Assembly: GCA_900552465.1 (NCBI GenBank)
Contig: URZO01000070.1
Location: 1-23,703 of the forward strand
Direction: 5' to 3'
DNA from: an uncultured Parabacteroides sp.
GTDB taxonomy: Bacteria > Bacteroidota > Bacteroidia > Bacteroidales > Tannerellaceae
Length of the DNA stretch: 23,703 bases
Shown here: positions 1 through 8,305 of the stretch, one piece after another
How positions within the stretch are numbered: position 1 is the stretch's first letter
How the letters are laid out: the number at the start of each line of letters is the position of its first letter
The notes under the pieces: generated by a model
What the model was told of the DNA's origin: nothing
Seen by the model: only the letters and a program-made list of their open reading frames with translations
The model's database searches: none
Translations under genes and position numbers: made by a program

Positions 1-51
1 CTCGACCCAATGATTAAGAGTCATTTGCTCTACCAACTGAGCTACCAAGTC
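1..51 (-). tRNA. tRNA-Lys (anticodon CUU), 3' part outside the window
   Basis: Read on the minus strand from base 51, the sequence gives a 7-nt acceptor strand (GACTTGG), U8-A9, a D arm GCTC-AGTTGGTA-GAGC, and a 5-bp anticodon stem (AATGA/TCATT) around the loop CTCTTAA. That loop puts the anticodon at CTT, so the tRNA reads AAG lysine codons. The sequence continues into the variable loop and the first bases of the T arm, where the window ends, so about a third of the molecule is missing. A textbook Bacteroidota promoter lies about 30 nt upstream. Confidence 0.93.
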
Positions 52-84
52 ATTCATGCTATCGTTGTTTCTCGATTGCGGGTG

Positions 85-115
85 CAAAGATAGGAGTTTA
101 ATTTTTCTTTGCAAA
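85..115 (-). promoter_or_regulatory. Promoter of the tRNA-Lys gene
   Basis: On the minus strand a -33 element TTTG (112-115) is followed after exactly 19 bp by TATCTTTG (85-92). This is a full match to the Bacteroidota housekeeping promoter TTTG-N19-TAnnTTTG. The expected start of transcription is near base 79, giving a precursor leader of roughly 28 nt before the tRNA at 51. It is the cleanest promoter in the window and a useful internal reference for the weaker ones. Confidence 0.85.
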
Positions 116-143
116 CTTTTCTTCGAGTTTTTTGATTAAAAAT

Positions 144-947
144 CTATTCGAACTCAAAAATATCGGATGGTGTAGTCCGCTTCAATGCATGCAAGAAGAC
201 ATCTTTCCCTACCCGTACACCTTCCTGAAACAGACGGATATCGACTGTTTTATAGGCAAGTTCGGGATGATTATTATCACGGCTCAGGTGACACAGCCAG
301 ATGTCCTTCAGCTTTGGGTCATAATGGGTGGCCAGAAACTCGGCTGCCTCACGATTGCTCAGGTGTCCAGTCGGACTGGCTACGCGTTCTTTCAGGAAAG
401 CGGGATAAGTGCCGAACTGCAACATTTCTTCATCATAATTGGCTTCTATGATCAGATGATTTGCCATACTCATGTATTTACTGACCGTATCGGTAATATG
501 GCCGACATCCGTTGCAAAAGTGAACTTATGGTCGCCATATTCGATATAGTAGCCGACATTATCGGTACTGTCATGCGGGACTTCAAAAGCAGTAATACGA
601 AAATCACGGATCGTGAAAGGAATTTCCTTTTCAATTATTCTACGGGAGTTGACCAATGTCTCCTCCACATAGCGGCTTTTTTCGATACCCCTATGGACAG
701 CGGCAGTCGTATAAACCGGAAGGTTGAGCTTCTCTCCCAGGCAACCCACCGTCTTGATGTGATCAGCATGGTCATGCGTGATCAGGACTGCTACAATTTT
801 GGAGAAGTCGATCGCTCTATCTTTCAACACCTTCTTTATGGTACGGATACCGATACCTGCATCAATCAACACCCCGAACTCGGGTGTTCCCAGATAATAG
901 CAGTTTCCACTGCTTCCACTTGCCAAACTTAAAAATGATAGTTTCAT
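144..947 (-). CDS. MBL-fold metallohydrolase, WalJ/YycJ-like
   Basis: A 267-residue metallo-beta-lactamase-fold hydrolase. The N-terminal stretch LSLASGSSGNCYYLG is typical of the YycJ/WalJ subgroup. The metal-binding motif THDHADH is at residues 57-63 (His58, His60, Asp62, His63), with further likely ligands His125, Asp147 (in TDVGH) and His220. There is no signal peptide, so it is cytosolic. Members of this subgroup are thought to act as nucleases or phosphodiesterases; the substrate cannot be read from sequence. The frame stays open to a TTG at 959, which has AAGGA 5 nt upstream, but family members begin at the ATG-encoded MKLSF, chosen here. It is last of three minus-strand genes, 30 nt after the asparaginase stop, and probably co-transcribed. 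No clear terminator hairpin follows. Confidence 0.93.
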   Translation of the reverse strand: MKLSFLSLASGSSGNCYYLGTPEFGVLIDAGIGIRTIKKVLKDRAIDFSKIVAVLITHDHADHIKTVGCLGEKLNLPVYTTAAVHRGIEKSRYVEETLVNSRRIIEKEIPFTIRDFRITAFEVPHDSTDNVGYYIEYGDHKFTFATDVGHITDTVSKYMSMANHLIIEANYDEEMLQFGTYPAFLKERVASPTGHLSNREAAEFLATHYDPKLKDIWLCHLSRDNNHPELAYKTVDIRLFQEGVRVGKDVFLHALKRTTPSDIFEFE

Positions 948-977
948 TTCAATATCCAATTCAGTCCTTAACAGGAA

Positions 978-2048
978 TTACGGGCGAAACGTATCAGGGA
1001 TTGTCACCTCCCCGATCAGCGAACAGTTCATGTGGTCCTTCACCTCCTCCGGCGTCAGGCCGTGGCCGAAAAGAAACATGAGCTTGGTGACAGCACTTTC
1101 CGTCGTGCTGTCGAATCCGCTTATCACCCCCGCTTCCAATAATTTATGCCCTGTCTCGTACCGGTGCATTTCGACACTTCCGGCACTACACTGGGTTACA
1201 TTCACAATCACAATTCCCCGGCTTACCGCATCTTTGAGCATCGCCAGGAACCAGTCGTAACACGGAGCGTTTCCGCTCCCGAACGTTTCCATGACCACTC
1301 CTTTCAGGTCCGGGATATTCAGGATACTTTCTACCACCTGCGGGGAAATACCCGGGAAAAGTTTCAGTATCGCGATATTCCTGTCCAGCAGGTAATGCGG
1401 CTTCAAAGGTTTCCGGGAGACAGGATGATAGACCTGCTGCGTGTCATACTTTATATAGATGCCGGCATGCGCCAGCGGAGGATAATTGTATGAACGGAAC
1501 GCATTGAAGTTGTCCGCGTTGATCTTACTCGTACGGTTACCCCGCAACAGGTCGTTCTCGAAAAAGATGCAAACCTCCGGAACAACCGGAATGCCGTTAT
1601 CCTTGGCGGCGGCAATCTCGATAGCGGTAATCAGGTTTTCCTTTCCATCCGTCCGCAACATACCGATCGGCAACTGCGAACCGGTAAAGATAACCGGTTT
1701 ACTCAGATTCTCCAACATAAAACTCAAAGCTGATGCAGTGAACGACATCGTATCCGTACCATGGAGCACGACAAAGCCGTCGTACAGCTGGTAGTTGCCA
1801 GCAATGATCTTCACAATCTTCATCCACGATTCCGGCCCCATCTCCGACGAATCCATCGCCGGGTCGAACTGGATAGTCGAAACGGCATACCCCAGCTTCT
1901 TCAACTCCGGCATATTATCCTTCAAATGCTGGAAGTTGAACGATTCCAGCACGCCGGTCTCAGGGTTTTCGATCATACCGATTGTTCCACCTGTATAGAT
2001 GAGCAGGATAGAGGCTTTCTCACTTTGAGTGTTCATGTTTGCTGTCAT
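978..2048 (-). CDS. ansA: Type I (cytosolic) L-asparaginase
   Basis: A 356-residue asparaginase that hydrolyses L-asparagine to aspartate and ammonia. It shows the two family signatures: TGGTIG at residues 19-24, carrying the nucleophilic threonine, and LHGTDTM around 95-101, carrying the second catalytic Thr-Asp pair. The substrate-pocket segment DPAMDSSEM is near 62-70. No signal peptide is present, which fits the cytosolic type I enzyme rather than the secreted type II. A GTG at 2057 is in frame upstream. ATG at 2048 is used here, but ATG at 2036 is also possible, because a TAACTTTG -7-like element at 2057-2064 would start transcription only a few bases before 2048. It follows the TRIC-like gene by 22 nt and precedes the metallohydrolase by 30 nt. 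Confidence 0.94.
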   Translation of the reverse strand: MTANMNTQSEKASILLIYTGGTIGMIENPETGVLESFNFQHLKDNMPELKKLGYAVSTIQFDPAMDSSEMGPESWMKIVKIIAGNYQLYDGFVVLHGTDTMSFTASALSFMLENLSKPVIFTGSQLPIGMLRTDGKENLITAIEIAAAKDNGIPVVPEVCIFFENDLLRGNRTSKINADNFNAFRSYNYPPLAHAGIYIKYDTQQVYHPVSRKPLKPHYLLDRNIAILKLFPGISPQVVESILNIPDLKGVVMETFGSGNAPCYDWFLAMLKDAVSRGIVIVNVTQCSAGSVEMHRYETGHKLLEAGVISGFDSTTESAVTKLMFLFGHGLTPEEVKDHMNCSLIGEVTIPDTFRP

Positions 2049-2056
2049 ATAGAGCA

Positions 2057-2064
2057 CAAAGTTA
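2057..2064 (-). promoter_or_regulatory. Possible internal promoter -7 element before the asparaginase gene
   Basis: On the minus strand TAACTTTG matches TAnnTTTG and lies in the 22-nt gap between the TRIC-like gene and the asparaginase gene. There is no TTTG at the -33 position. If active, it would give a nearly leaderless message from ATG 2048 or a leader of about 14 nt from ATG 2036. Such an 8-base match can occur by chance. Confidence 0.3.
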
Positions 2065-2070
2065 ATAATT

Positions 2071-2682
2071 TTATTCTTCCCCTTTTAATACAGGAACGCT
2101 TATATGATATTTTACTGCCAGTATTCTTGCAACAAATATACCGGTCGCCGCAATCAACTGTGTCAGCGACGGGCCGATCCCCATTTGCAGACAGGCAAAA
2201 TAGATAAGGCCGCCCAGCACACAGGCCAGTGCATAGATATCTTTACGGAATATCAGCGGCACCTCGTTAATCAGGATGTCACGGATCATACCGCCGAAAG
2301 CTCCCGTGATCGTCCCCATCACAATGGCCACCCACATGGGAAAGCCGAAAGCAAGTGCCTTCTCGATGCCGACCACACCAAACAAACCAAGCCCGATCGC
2401 GTCGAATATAAAGAAGGTATTGTTCAAACTAATAACATATTTCCGGAATATAATAACAAAGAGTAATGCCAGCGCCGAGATAATCAGGTAAGAGGCCTGT
2501 TCCATCCAGAAAGGAGTGGCATTGAGCAGGATATCACGAATCGTCCCCCCCCCTACTGCAGTAACTACACCAATCACATACGCACCGAACCAGTCAAATT
2601 GTTTAGCAGAAGCCAAGCGGATACCACTAATAGCAAAGGCAAATGTCCCGGTGTAGTCGCAAAACGTAATGAAGTCTATCAT
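2071..2682 (-). CDS. TRIC-family cation channel protein (YadS/YicG-like)
   Basis: A 203-residue integral membrane protein of the bacterial TRIC (formerly UPF0126) family. It has the expected internal duplication: two three-helix halves, each with a glycine-rich motif followed by IRD, GGGTIRD at residues 44-50 and GGMIRD at 130-135. About seven hydrophobic segments are visible. Homologues form trimeric cation-permeable channels in the inner membrane; the physiological ion here is unknown. It is the first gene of the likely operon with asparaginase and the metallohydrolase. The start is an ATG at 2680-2682, with a TATTTTTG -7 element only 14 nt upstream, so the leader would be very short. Confidence 0.94.
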   Translation of the reverse strand: MIDFITFCDYTGTFAFAISGIRLASAKQFDWFGAYVIGVVTAVGGGTIRDILLNATPFWMEQASYLIISALALLFVIIFRKYVISLNNTFFIFDAIGLGLFGVVGIEKALAFGFPMWVAIVMGTITGAFGGMIRDILINEVPLIFRKDIYALACVLGGLIYFACLQMGIGPSLTQLIAATGIFVARILAVKYHISVPVLKGEE

Positions 2683-2696
2683 TTTGATTTTTTCTG

Positions 2697-2704
2697 CAAA
2701 AATA
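2697..2704 (-). promoter_or_regulatory. -7 element of the TRIC-asparaginase-MBL operon
   Basis: On the minus strand TATTTTTG fits TAnnTTTG and is followed by CA, as in many Bacteroidota promoters. The position 19 bp upstream reads CAAC, not TTTG, so the -33 half is poor. The predicted start lies near 2690, leaving roughly 8-10 nt before the ATG at 2682. Confidence 0.45.
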
Positions 2705-2790
2705 AGTATTTCCTTTCAATGTTGTTGTTTTCTATCAAGTCGACCTGATAATAATTTAAACCAAACGAATACCCGACTGTTAATTATACA

Positions 2791-2798
2791 TATGTTTG
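2791..2798 (+). promoter_or_regulatory. -7 element of the DUF3943 gene
   Basis: TATGTTTG fits TAnnTTTG and lies about 40 bp before the start codon at 2839. No TTTG occurs at the -33 position. It faces away from the TRIC promoter inside a 156-bp divergent intergenic region. Confidence 0.45.
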
Positions 2799-2838
2799 TA
2801 CCTAATTACCTGCTGAAGGTTATCTAATTAAGAGAAAA

Positions 2839-4317
2839 ATGAAGAAATTTATATTAGCCGGACTTATTTGTCTGCTTTCGTCCTCTTGGGCATGGGGACA
2901 AGATTACATTCCTCAAACAGTACACCGTTATTACGTCAGTGATACGACCTTGTCCCAACCCCGCCGCCCCTGGAAAGCGGCAGCCGAAACATTCGGGCTT
3001 AACATGCTTGTCTGGGGATTCGACCGTTTCATCATGAAAGAAGAATGGTCCTATATCAATGGGCATACCATCAAAAGCAACTTCAAAAAGGGTCCGGTCT
3101 GGGACACCGACCAGTTCACCACAAACCTGTTCTCCCATCCCTATCACGGCTCACTCTATTTCAATGCGGCCCGCAGTAACGGAATGAATTTCTGGCAGTC
3201 CGCCCCGTTTGCGGCCGGCGGCAGCCTGATGTGGGAATTCTTTATGGAGACCGAGCCGCCTTCGATCAACGATATGCTGGCAACGACGTTCGGCGGGATC
3301 GAGTTGGGTGAAATCACCTACCGCCTGTCCGATTTGTTTATCGACAACCGCTCGTCGGGAGCCGAACGCGTAGGGCGCGAAGTGCTGTCGGGCATCCTCT
3401 CCCCCGTCCGTGCATTCAACCGTATCATTTCGGGCGAAGCCTGGCGGCACAGTTCTTCCAAAGGACGTACTTACAGCTCCGTCCCGGTCAACTTCGTAGT
3501 GACGACAGGGCCGCGTTTTTTAGCTGAACAGGAAGGATCAAAACGGGGAACGACCAGTTTGAATGTTAACTTCCGTATCGACTACGGGACACCGATTAAT
3601 GATGATTTCTATTCGCCTTACGAATGGTTCCGCTTTAACTTCGGGCTCGACCTGTTCTCCGCCCAATCGGTCGTCAGCCAAGTAAATGCCATCGGCGCCT
3701 TATGGGGAAAAACGGTTTGGACAAAAGGGCCGCGTACACTCTCCGCCGGGTTCTTCCAGCATTTCGACTTCTACAATTCCGAACTGCGCAAGGGAAGCGA
3801 CATGACCGTTCCGCCCTATCGCATTGCCGCACCGGCCTCGGCAGGGGGCGGTCTAATCTACTACAAACAGGCGACACCGGGAGACAAAACTGATATATAT
3901 TCCGAATTTTACCTCAACGGCGTTGCATTGGGCGCCAGTCTGTCCGATTATATGCTGCTCGGCGAGCGGGATTACAACCTGGGCAGCGGTTACAGCACAA
4001 AAGCCGGAGCCGGCATCATCTATGACAAACGGCTGGCTTTCCTGCTCAATCTGGAGAATTACCATATCTTCACATGGAGGGGTTACAATCCGGAGATGGA
4101 CTGGTCCACCACAGACCCAAACACCCTGAATATCCAGGGCGACAAGGGAAATGCACGTCTGACGATTTTCTCGATGAAACTGGCCTACATACTGAAAGAC
4201 CGATGGAACATCACGCTGACAAACCGTTATTTCTCGCGCCGGACAAACTATAAGTATTATCCGCGCGTAGATAGCTCCACTTACGACTTAATGTTAGGAT
4301 TGGGCATACGGATTTAG
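2839..4317 (+). CDS. DUF3943 domain protein, predicted outer-membrane or periplasmic
   Basis: A 492-residue exported protein. Residues 1-20 form a signal peptide (MKK, hydrophobic core, cleavage probably before Gln21). The following region, with the stretches KSNFKKGPVWDTDQF, NPYHG-like SHPYHGSLYFNAARSNG and a glycine-rich helix pair, is characteristic of DUF3943 proteins in Bacteroidota. The C-terminal half is rich in alternating polar and aromatic residues and ends in a beta-like strand (YDLMLGLGIRI), which suggests an outer-membrane barrel. The function is unknown. It has its own -7 element and stands alone, converging on the ABC-F gene: its TAG stop (4315-4317) overlaps that gene's stop (4314-4316). 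Confidence 0.9.
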   Translation: MKKFILAGLICLLSSSWAWGQDYIPQTVHRYYVSDTTLSQPRRPWKAAAETFGLNMLVWGFDRFIMKEEWSYINGHTIKSNFKKGPVWDTDQFTTNLFSHPYHGSLYFNAARSNGMNFWQSAPFAAGGSLMWEFFMETEPPSINDMLATTFGGIELGEITYRLSDLFIDNRSSGAERVGREVLSGILSPVRAFNRIISGEAWRHSSSKGRTYSSVPVNFVVTTGPRFLAEQEGSKRGTTSLNVNFRIDYGTPINDDFYSPYEWFRFNFGLDLFSAQSVVSQVNAIGALWGKTVWTKGPRTLSAGFFQHFDFYNSELRKGSDMTVPPYRIAAPASAGGGLIYYKQATPGDKTDIYSEFYLNGVALGASLSDYMLLGERDYNLGSGYSTKAGAGIIYDKRLAFLLNLENYHIFTWRGYNPEMDWSTTDPNTLNIQGDKGNARLTIFSMKLAYILKDRWNITLTNRYFSRRTNYKYYPRVDSSTYDLMLGLGIRI

Positions 4318-5951
4318 TTCTTCCGTTCCAGTTCGTTCAGGTTCTCCATCTTCTTTCGTTGCAGGAATTCGTAGATTCCTTCCAGATGCTCAGTGACTTT
4401 CTTGTTGCCGAACTCATATACTTTGGTGACAAGCCCGTCAAGGAAATCACGGTCGTGCGAAACGACAATCAACGTCCCGTCAAAGTCCAGCAGGGCCTGT
4501 TTCAGAATGTCTTTCGTTTTCATATCCAAATGGTTCGTCGGCTCGTCGAGAATCAACAGGTTGACCGGTTCGAGCAGCAGCTTGATCATCGCCAGACGCG
4601 TCCGTTCGCCCCCCGAAAGCACTTTCACTTTCTTTGCCGAATTCTCACCTCCGAACATAAAGGCTCCCAACAGGTCCTTGATTTTATTCCGGATATCGCC
4701 TTTAGCCACGTCGTCTATCGTCTGAAACACCGTCAGATTTTCATCCAGTAGGGAAGCCTGGTTCTGGGCGAAGTAACCGATCATCACATTGTGGCCGATC
4801 GTCAGTGTACCGTCATGCTCAATTTCTTTCATAATACACTTCACCAGCGTAGATTTACCCTCGCCGTTCTTTCCGACAAAAGCGATCTTGTCGCCACGTT
4901 CGATCGTTAGGTTGGCATTACGGAAAACGGTATGCTCGCCATACGACTTCGCCACATTCTCGATGATCACCGGATAGGAACCGGAGCGGGGCGACGGCGG
5001 GAATTTCAGGCGCAAAGCGGAAGTATCCTCTTCGTCCACTTCCAGTATCTCCAGCTTTTCCAGCATCTTCACACGGCTCTGCACCTGCAAGGTCTTGGAA
5101 TAAGTGCCTTTGAAACGTTCGATAAACTCTTTCGTTTCAGCAATAAACTTCTGCTGTTCGTCATAGGCTTTCTGCTGCTGTTCGCGACGTTCCTTACGCA
5201 ATTGCAAGTATTGGCTGTAATTCACTTTATAGTCGTATATGCGGCCCATCGTCACTTCAATCGTGCGGGTGGTGATATGATCGACAAAGGCACGGTCATG
5301 GCTGATCACGACAACCGCTTGCCCGTTATCGATCAGGAAATCTTCCAGCCATTGGATAGACTCGATATCGAGGTGGTTTGTCGGCTCGTCCAGCAACAAC
5401 ACATCCGGCTTCTTCAGCAGCAACTTAGCCAGCTCGATACGCATACGCCATCCGCCGCTGAACTCGCTCGTCTGGCGCGTAAAGTCTTCACGGGTAAAGC
5501 CCAACCCCAACAGCGTTTTCTCTATGTCGGCATCATAATTGATCTCTTCAATGGAATAGAACTTCTCGCTCAGAGTCGAAACACGTTCGATCAGTTCCAT
5601 ATAACTGTCCGATTCGTAGTCCGTACGCGTTTCCAACTCCTTGTTCAGTTCGGCAATCTCCGCCTCCATCTGGTGCAGATGGGCAAAAGCCTGCGCAGTC
5701 TCTTCAAACACCGTACGCCCGTCTTCCGTCATCAAATGCTGCGGCAGATAAGCGATCACCGTATCTTTCGGGGCGGATACTTTTCCGCGAGTCGCCTCAC
5801 GTACGCCTGCCAATATCTTCAACAAAGTGGATTTACCAGCCCCATTCTTCCCCATCAAGGCAATCCTGTCTTTCTCGTTAATGACAAAAGAAACATCCGA
5901 AAATAGTGCGCTACCGCCAAACTCCACTGTTAGTCCGTCTATTGAAATCAT
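4314..5951 (-). CDS. ABC-F family ATPase (ribosome-associated type)
   Basis: A 545-residue soluble protein with two ABC ATPase domains and no membrane domain. Domain 1 has Walker A GKNGAGKST (residues 34-42), signature SGGW (165-168) and Walker B LLLDEPTNHLD (185-195). Domain 2 has GKNGEGKST (360-368), signature SGGER (446-450) and LLILDEPTNHLD (465-476). A charged linker of about 80 residues (roughly 245-320) joins them, as in ABC-F proteins that enter the ribosomal E site. Members act in translation regulation or antibiotic protection. The general domain order fits the Uup/YdiF-like housekeeping group, and nothing points to resistance. The start MISIDGL follows a good -7 element by about 36 nt. 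Confidence 0.95.
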   Translation of the reverse strand: MISIDGLTVEFGGSALFSDVSFVINEKDRIALMGKNGAGKSTLLKILAGVREATRGKVSAPKDTVIAYLPQHLMTEDGRTVFEETAQAFAHLHQMEAEIAELNKELETRTDYESDSYMELIERVSTLSEKFYSIEEINYDADIEKTLLGLGFTREDFTRQTSEFSGGWRMRIELAKLLLKKPDVLLLDEPTNHLDIESIQWLEDFLIDNGQAVVVISHDRAFVDHITTRTIEVTMGRIYDYKVNYSQYLQLRKERREQQQKAYDEQQKFIAETKEFIERFKGTYSKTLQVQSRVKMLEKLEILEVDEEDTSALRLKFPPSPRSGSYPVIIENVAKSYGEHTVFRNANLTIERGDKIAFVGKNGEGKSTLVKCIMKEIEHDGTLTIGHNVMIGYFAQNQASLLDENLTVFQTIDDVAKGDIRNKIKDLLGAFMFGGENSAKKVKVLSGGERTRLAMIKLLLEPVNLLILDEPTNHLDMKTKDILKQALLDFDGTLIVVSHDRDFLDGLVTKVYEFGNKKVTEHLEGIYEFLQRKKMENLNELERKN

Positions 5952-5987
5952 ATATTATTAATGTATTATCTTATATAAAACGAGCGG

Positions 5988-5995
5988 CAAAGGTA
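5988..5995 (-). promoter_or_regulatory. -7 element of the ABC-F gene
   Basis: On the minus strand TACCTTTG, followed by C, matches TAnnTTTG exactly. The -33 position reads GTTA, and an ATTGG lies a few bases further upstream. The predicted start near 5982 gives a leader of about 30 nt before the ATG at 5951. Confidence 0.6.
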
Positions 5996-6094
5996 CAAAA
6001 TAAATCGACATCCTTAACCAATGCCCTTTCGTGCCTTATCATAATAAATAATGATTCAATTCTGGCAAATGCTGAACCCTTCCATATTTCCATC

Positions 6095-6128
6095 TCATCG
6101 TTATGGTTCGGGCAAATCATAACGATGA
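6095..6128. promoter_or_regulatory. Perfect dyad (candidate operator or hairpin) upstream of the two-component genes
   Basis: TCATCGTTATG (6095-6105) is exactly complementary to CATAACGATGA (6118-6128), an 11-bp perfect inverted repeat. As RNA the stem extends to 14 bp with one G-U pair around a CGGGCA loop. It lies in the 294-bp gap between the divergent ABC-F and response-regulator genes, more than 90 bp upstream of the regulator promoter. No T-run follows on either strand, so it is not an intrinsic terminator. A protein-binding operator is the likelier role. The rest of the gap shows only the two promoters. Confidence 0.5.
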
Positions 6129-6196
6129 TCCGCCAAAACCATACTGATGTCTATAATTTCAAATCGGCTTTACGGAAGAGAGTCTTTTGGGCTGAT

Positions 6197-6227
6197 ATTG
6201 AATATTCAGGGATTTATTATACCTTTG
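6197..6227 (+). promoter_or_regulatory. Promoter of the response regulator-kinase operon
   Basis: ATTG (6197-6200), then 19 bp, then TACCTTTG (6220-6227). This matches the Bacteroidota promoter with three of four -33 bases and all -7 bases at the optimal spacing. The predicted start is near 6233, so the leader is only about 13-19 nt. Confidence 0.65.
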
Positions 6228-6245
6228 CCTCACACTCAATAACAG

Positions 6246-6938
6246 ATGTTTATGCAAACAATACTAATCATTGAAGATGAAAAGCGTGTGGCCGATTTGC
6301 TGAAAGCGGGATTGGAGGAAAACGGTTATCAGACGATGGTTGCCTACGACGGAGCAATGGGCCTGCGTCTCTTCCAGTCCAATTCATTCCAGTTGGTGAT
6401 TTCGGATATTATCCTCCCGAAACTGGACGGTTTCGACCTCTGCAAAGAGATACGCAAACTCAATGCGCAGGTCCCTATCCTCATGCTCACCGCCCTCGGT
6501 TCGACGGACGACAAGCTGGACGGTTTCGACGCCGGTGCTGACGATTATATGGTGAAACCTTTCGATTTCCGTGAGTTGAATGCCCGGATCAAAGTCCTGC
6601 TGAAAAGGAATATCGAGACACCCGCCAGCGAACCTGTAAAAATCGATTATGCAGATTTATCCATCGACCTGAACCTCCGGGAAGTGATGCGCAATAACAT
6701 CCCGATCAAACTCTCGCCAAAAGAATATAACCTGCTCGTCTACATGGCCGAAAACGCCGAACGGGTGATCAGCCGTATCGAGATAGCCGAGAAAGTCTGG
6801 CATACGCATTTCGACACGGGGACCAACTTCATCGACGTCTACATCAACTATCTGCGTAAGAAGATAGATCGTAATTTCGAAGTCAAACTAATCCATACCA
6901 AGCCCGGAATAGGATTTATCTTAACCGATAAGCTATGA
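6246..6938 (+). CDS. OmpR/PhoB-family response regulator
   Basis: A 230-residue DNA-binding response regulator. The receiver domain (about residues 4-120) has the acidic pair Glu10-Asp11, phosphoacceptor Asp54 in VISDIILP, Thr82 and Lys104 in MVKPF. The C-terminal winged helix (about 130-228) has LSPKEYNLLVYMAEN and the typical wing ending HTKPGIGFIL. ATG at 6252 (MQTILIIEDE) is a possible alternative start two codons in. It overlaps the kinase gene by 4 nt (ATGA), so the two are translationally coupled. The family binds direct repeats with about 11-bp phasing. The eight-box array between mgtC and mgtA in this window is the obvious candidate target, which is an inference. Confidence 0.96.
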   Translation: MFMQTILIIEDEKRVADLLKAGLEENGYQTMVAYDGAMGLRLFQSNSFQLVISDIILPKLDGFDLCKEIRKLNAQVPILMLTALGSTDDKLDGFDAGADDYMVKPFDFRELNARIKVLLKRNIETPASEPVKIDYADLSIDLNLREVMRNNIPIKLSPKEYNLLVYMAENAERVISRIEIAEKVWHTHFDTGTNFIDVYINYLRKKIDRNFEVKLIHTKPGIGFILTDKL

Positions 6939-8305
6939 AAATAAGAACAGCCCTCACGCTCAAAAACACAGGAGTAACGGCAACCGTCTTCCTCCTCTGC
7001 ATGGCCATGATCTATCTGGTCAGCGACCACACGCGCAGCAAGACTTTCTACCATGACCTCAAAAGCGAAGCGGTCACCAAAGCCCACCTGTTCCTCCAAA
7101 ACCAGGTGGATGCTCGCACCATGCAATCCATCTATCTGAACAATAAAAAGTTTATAAACGAGGTCGAAGTTGCAATTTATACGACCGACTTCCTGATGCT
7201 CTACCATGATGCCATACAAAACGATATCATCAAGGAAAACCGAGAGATGATCGACCGCATTCTGCACGAGAAAGAGATCGAGTTTTATGTCGATAAGTAT
7301 CAGGGCATCGGTATGCTTTATTCCTTCGGCGGAAAAAATTACATCGTTACCGCCGCCGCATATGACGGCTATGGCTACGACAACCTCTTCGAGCTTCGCA
7401 ACACGCTGCTTGTCCTCTTCGTCATCGGCCTCTCCCTGCTGTTTGTTTCCGGCTATATACTGGCCCGCGCTTCGCTGAAGCCTATCCGGGATATCGTGCG
7501 GGAAGCCGAAACGATCACGGCTCACCACATCGACCGGCGCCTCCCCGTCAAAAACGAGAAAGACGAATTGGGCGAACTCAGCACCACCTTCAACGCCCTG
7601 CTCGAGCGATTGGAAGCCTCGTTCAACTCACAGAAAATGTTCGTCAGCAATGTGTCCCACGAAATGCGGACGCCTTTGGCCGCACTTATCGCCGAGCTGG
7701 ACCTCGCCTTGCAAAAGGAACGTACCGGCGAACAATACCGCAAAGCCATGCAAAACGCCCTCCAGGATGCCGGGCGCATGAATAAACTGATCGATGGCCT
7801 GCTCAACCTTGCCAAGGCGGACTACCAAAAGGAGCAGATCAAGATGCAGGAGATACGCCTCGACGAACTGCTGCTCGACGTACGTGAGTTTATCCTCCGC
7901 GCACATCCCGACTACCACATCGAATTGCTTTTCGAACAGGAAGATGCGGACGATGACAACCTGATTACCGTACAGGGGAACCTCTACCTGCTCAACATCG
8001 CCTTCTCGAACCTGATCGAGAACAACTGCAAATATTCCGCCGACAAATCGTCTTTCATCCAGATTTCTTTCTGGGACAAGTGGACAATCGTCCGTCTTTC
8101 GGACGACGGTATCGGCATGTCGGAAACAGATAAGCAGAACCTCTTCACCCTCTTCTACAGAGGCGACCAGGAAAACAAGGTAGCCGGGCACGGCATCGGA
8201 ATGGCGCTGGCCCAAAAGATTATCCACCTGCACCAGGGAAATATCGCCGTCCATTCGGAATATGGCAAGGGTACGACATTCGTCATCGAACTGCCCCATA
8301 TTTAA
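6935..8305 (+). CDS. Sensor histidine kinase (HAMP, HisKA, HATPase)
   Basis: A 456-residue inner-membrane kinase and partner of the preceding regulator. TM1 is at about residues 12-30 and TM2 at 156-176, enclosing a periplasmic sensor region of about 125 residues with no recognised fold. HAMP follows (177-228). The dimerisation helix carries the phospho-accepting His242 in NVSHEMRTPLAAL. The ATPase domain has the N box NLIENNCKYS (359-368), G1 DDGIGM (390-395) and G2 GHGIGMALA (418-426). The ligand is unknown. The adjacent mgtC, mgtA and metal-type RND genes suggest divalent cations or envelope stress. Its TAA stop (8303-8305) overlaps the stop of the convergent mgtC-like gene. Confidence 0.96.
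   Translation: MKIRTALTLKNTGVTATVFLLCMAMIYLVSDHTRSKTFYHDLKSEAVTKAHLFLQNQVDARTMQSIYLNNKKFINEVEVAIYTTDFLMLYHDAIQNDIIKENREMIDRILHEKEIEFYVDKYQGIGMLYSFGGKNYIVTAAAYDGYGYDNLFELRNTLLVLFVIGLSLLFVSGYILARASLKPIRDIVREAETITAHHIDRRLPVKNEKDELGELSTTFNALLERLEASFNSQKMFVSNVSHEMRTPLAALIAELDLALQKERTGEQYRKAMQNALQDAGRMNKLIDGLLNLAKADYQKEQIKMQEIRLDELLLDVREFILRAHPDYHIELLFEQEDADDDNLITVQGNLYLLNIAFSNLIENNCKYSADKSSFIQISFWDKWTIVRLSDDGIGMSETDKQNLFTLFYRGDQENKVAGHGIGMALAQKIIHLHQGNIAVHSEYGKGTTFVIELPHI

Noticed and set aside
132..932. Plus-strand 266-codon open frame opposite the metallohydrolase
   Set aside because: It is antisense to a clear metallo-beta-lactamase-fold gene with full catalytic motifs; composition and content fit a shadow frame.
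5906..6274. Plus-strand 122-codon open frame between the ABC-F and response-regulator genes
   Set aside because: It overlaps the starts of both flanking genes and covers their promoters and the dyad. Its translation has no recognisable features.
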